This document shows, in pieces, positions 5,040 to 6,149 of a stretch of DNA of 6,149 nucleotides. Both the position numbers and the translations under genes were made by a program. Within the stretch, counting starts at the first letter, position 1; each line of letters starts with the position of its first letter. The notes beneath the pieces were generated by a model. It ran no database searches, was not told the DNA's origin, and saw only the letters and a program-made list of their open reading frames with translations. The stretch spans positions 1-6,149 of the forward strand of contig RFPG01000084.1 in NCBI GenBank assembly GCA_009926245.1, read 5' to 3'. Source of the DNA: Sphingobacteriia bacterium (GTDB lineage Bacteria > Bacteroidota > Bacteroidia > UBA7662).

Positions 5040-6149
5040 GTGGTGATTGGTGTTCTACTGGCCTTGATGGCCTCGGCTTTTTTTTCGGGCATGGAATCAG
5101 CTTTCCTGAACGCCAACCGATTTCGCTTGGAATTGCGCCAAAAGCAAGCGATCCCCTCGGCTTTGATCCTGGGTCGCTTCGTTCGGAATTCGGATGAATT
5201 TTTGGGGACCATATTGATTGGAAACAACCTGGCCCTGGTGGTGTATGGGATGTTTTTGACTCCTTTGATTGAGCCCCTCCTCTTATCGTGGTTTCCAGTT
5301 TTGGCTGGTTTGGATTTGGCCATGCTGGGCCTGCAGACCCTGTTGAGCTCGGTGGTGGTTTTGTTGTTGGGGGAGTATTTCCCCAAAACTGTTTTTCGGG
5401 CCAATGCAGACGCCCTTTTCATGACTTTTGCCCGCCCAATGCAGGCGGTTTATTATTTGTTATATCCCTTTGTTTATGTGGTCAGTCGGGCCAGTCGCTG
5501 GTTGGTTCGTCAGGTGAGCAGTGAAGGCGAAGCCCGTACCGCCAAGGTTTTTGACAAAGCCGAACTCAGTCATTGGCTCAACGAACAAGTTGACGCCCAA
5601 GACGAAGCGGCCGAGCAGGAGGTGGATCTAGGCTACTTTCACAAAGCGCTCTATTTCAGCGATATAAAAATAAGAGCCTGCATGGTCCCCCGTACAGAAT
5701 TGGTGGGATTGGAGGTGGGGAGCAATCGCGATCAAGTCCTCAAAGCTTTCAATGAAAGCGGCTTGTCCAAGCTCCTTTTGTACCGCGGCGATATGGACCA
5801 TGTGGTGGGTTATGTTCACTTTCATTCGGTATTGGCATTGGACCCGTCGTTGCCTTTTAGGTTGCAGGATTTGCAATTGCCTTTGGCCATTGTTCCGGAA
5901 TCTATGTCGGCCTCCCGTTTGCTCAAACAACTGACGGCTGGGAGGCGTTCCATGGCGCTGGTGGTGGATGAACTCGGTGGGACGGCGGGCATGGTCACCG
6001 TGGAGGATTTGCTCGAAGAAATTTTTGGTGAAATTCAAGACGAACATGACGAGCCCGAAAGGGTGGAGAAAGAGTTGGAAGCTGGCAAGTTCCTTTTTTC
6101 GGGTCGCTTGGAGGTGGATTATATCAACGAGCATTATGACTTGGGGATC
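5040..6149 (+). CDS. CNNM/CBS-domain membrane protein, CorC/HlyC ('hemolysin') family, 3' partial
   Basis: 370 codons are open to the window edge; full relatives are about 420-440 residues, so only the end of the C-terminal domain is missing. Order: CNNM membrane domain (about 1-150) with SGMESAF (16-22), GNNLALV (61-67) and GEYFPKT (111-117), the three conserved motifs that line the cation site. Hydrophobic segments lie near 2-15, 54-80, 84-110 and 128-150. Then a CBS pair: MVPRTEL (215-221) opens the first, and VVDELGGTAGMVTVEDLLEE (308-327) with IFGEIQDEHD closes the second. A CorC_HlyC domain starts near 350 (FLFSGRLEVDYINEHY). The family transports or exports Mg2+ and related cations; 'hemolysin' is a historical name. 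The frame has a stop at 5031, so the start must lie after it. GTG 5040 or the adjacent GTG 5043 keeps the whole first helix; ATG 5067 would cut it in half. It is 6 nt after lptC and clearly in the same operon. The related gliding protein GldE is another member, but its usual partner gldD is not here. Confidence 0.92.
   Translation, partial: MVIGVLLALMASAFFSGMESAFLNANRFRLELRQKQAIPSALILGRFVRNSDEFLGTILIGNNLALVVYGMFLTPLIEPLLLSWFPVLAGLDLAMLGLQTLLSSVVVLLLGEYFPKTVFRANADALFMTFARPMQAVYYLLYPFVYVVSRASRWLVRQVSSEGEARTAKVFDKAELSHWLNEQVDAQDEAAEQEVDLGYFHKALYFSDIKIRACMVPRTELVGLEVGSNRDQVLKAFNESGLSKLLLYRGDMDHVVGYVHFHSVLALDPSLPFRLQDLQLPLAIVPESMSASRLLKQLTAGRRSMALVVDELGGTAGMVTVEDLLEEIFGEIQDEHDEPERVEKELEAGKFLFSGRLEVDYINEHYDLGI

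Noticed and set aside
5628..6134. Minus-strand open frame of 168 codons at the right end
   Set aside because: It lies opposite the CBS domains of the CorC-family protein, which are unmistakable on the + strand; the antisense product has no recognisable feature.
1..6149. A novel defence, mobile or secondary-metabolite system
   Set aside because: No transposase, integrase, direct-repeat array, tRNA, toxin-antitoxin pair or biosynthetic enzyme is seen; the genes are core cofactor and envelope functions in a conserved order.

Overview
The window looks like a housekeeping locus from a member of the Bacteroidota. The gene order coaX - outer-membrane protein - TPR protein - lptC - CorC-family membrane protein is a recurring arrangement in that phylum. 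Other pointers are the 'SPYxRFGxGE' N-terminus of the outer-membrane protein, a lipoprotein-like LptC, no obvious Shine-Dalgarno sequences, and a TAnnTTTG-type -7 box in front of the first gene. The DNA is fairly GC-rich, with heavy use of TTG, GGG/GGT and CCC codons, so a low-GC Flavobacterium-like genome is unlikely. I cannot place it below phylum.

Layout, all on the + strand. Bases 1-51 are a short promoter region with a near-symmetrical pair of -7 boxes. birA (52-915, biotin protein ligase) overlaps coaX (912-1679, type III pantothenate kinase) by 4 nt. coaX overlaps an outer-membrane beta-barrel gene (1660-2967) by 20 nt. A 111-nt AT-rich gap holds a weak hairpin and probably a second promoter. 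Then come a secreted TPR protein gene (3079-4440), lptC (4440-5033, 1-nt overlap TGATG) and a CNNM/CBS membrane protein gene of the CorC/HlyC family. The last starts at GTG 5040 and runs off the right edge.

How the genes fit together: BirA biotinylates the acetyl-CoA carboxylase carrier protein and CoaX starts CoA synthesis, so both supply cofactors for fatty-acid and lipid production. The outer-membrane protein, the TPR protein and LptC point to outer-envelope assembly, with LptC bridging LPS across the periplasm. The CorC-type protein is a probable divalent-cation transporter or cation-sensing membrane protein. In related genomes a SurA-like peptidyl-prolyl isomerase often follows, which would be just outside this window.

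I see no mobile element, CRISPR array, RNA gene or defence system. The points most worth a second look are a CoaX that lacks the usual catalytic Asp (Gly119 instead), a back-to-back -7 promoter dyad upstream of birA, and the uncharacterised outer-membrane/TPR pair next to lptC.
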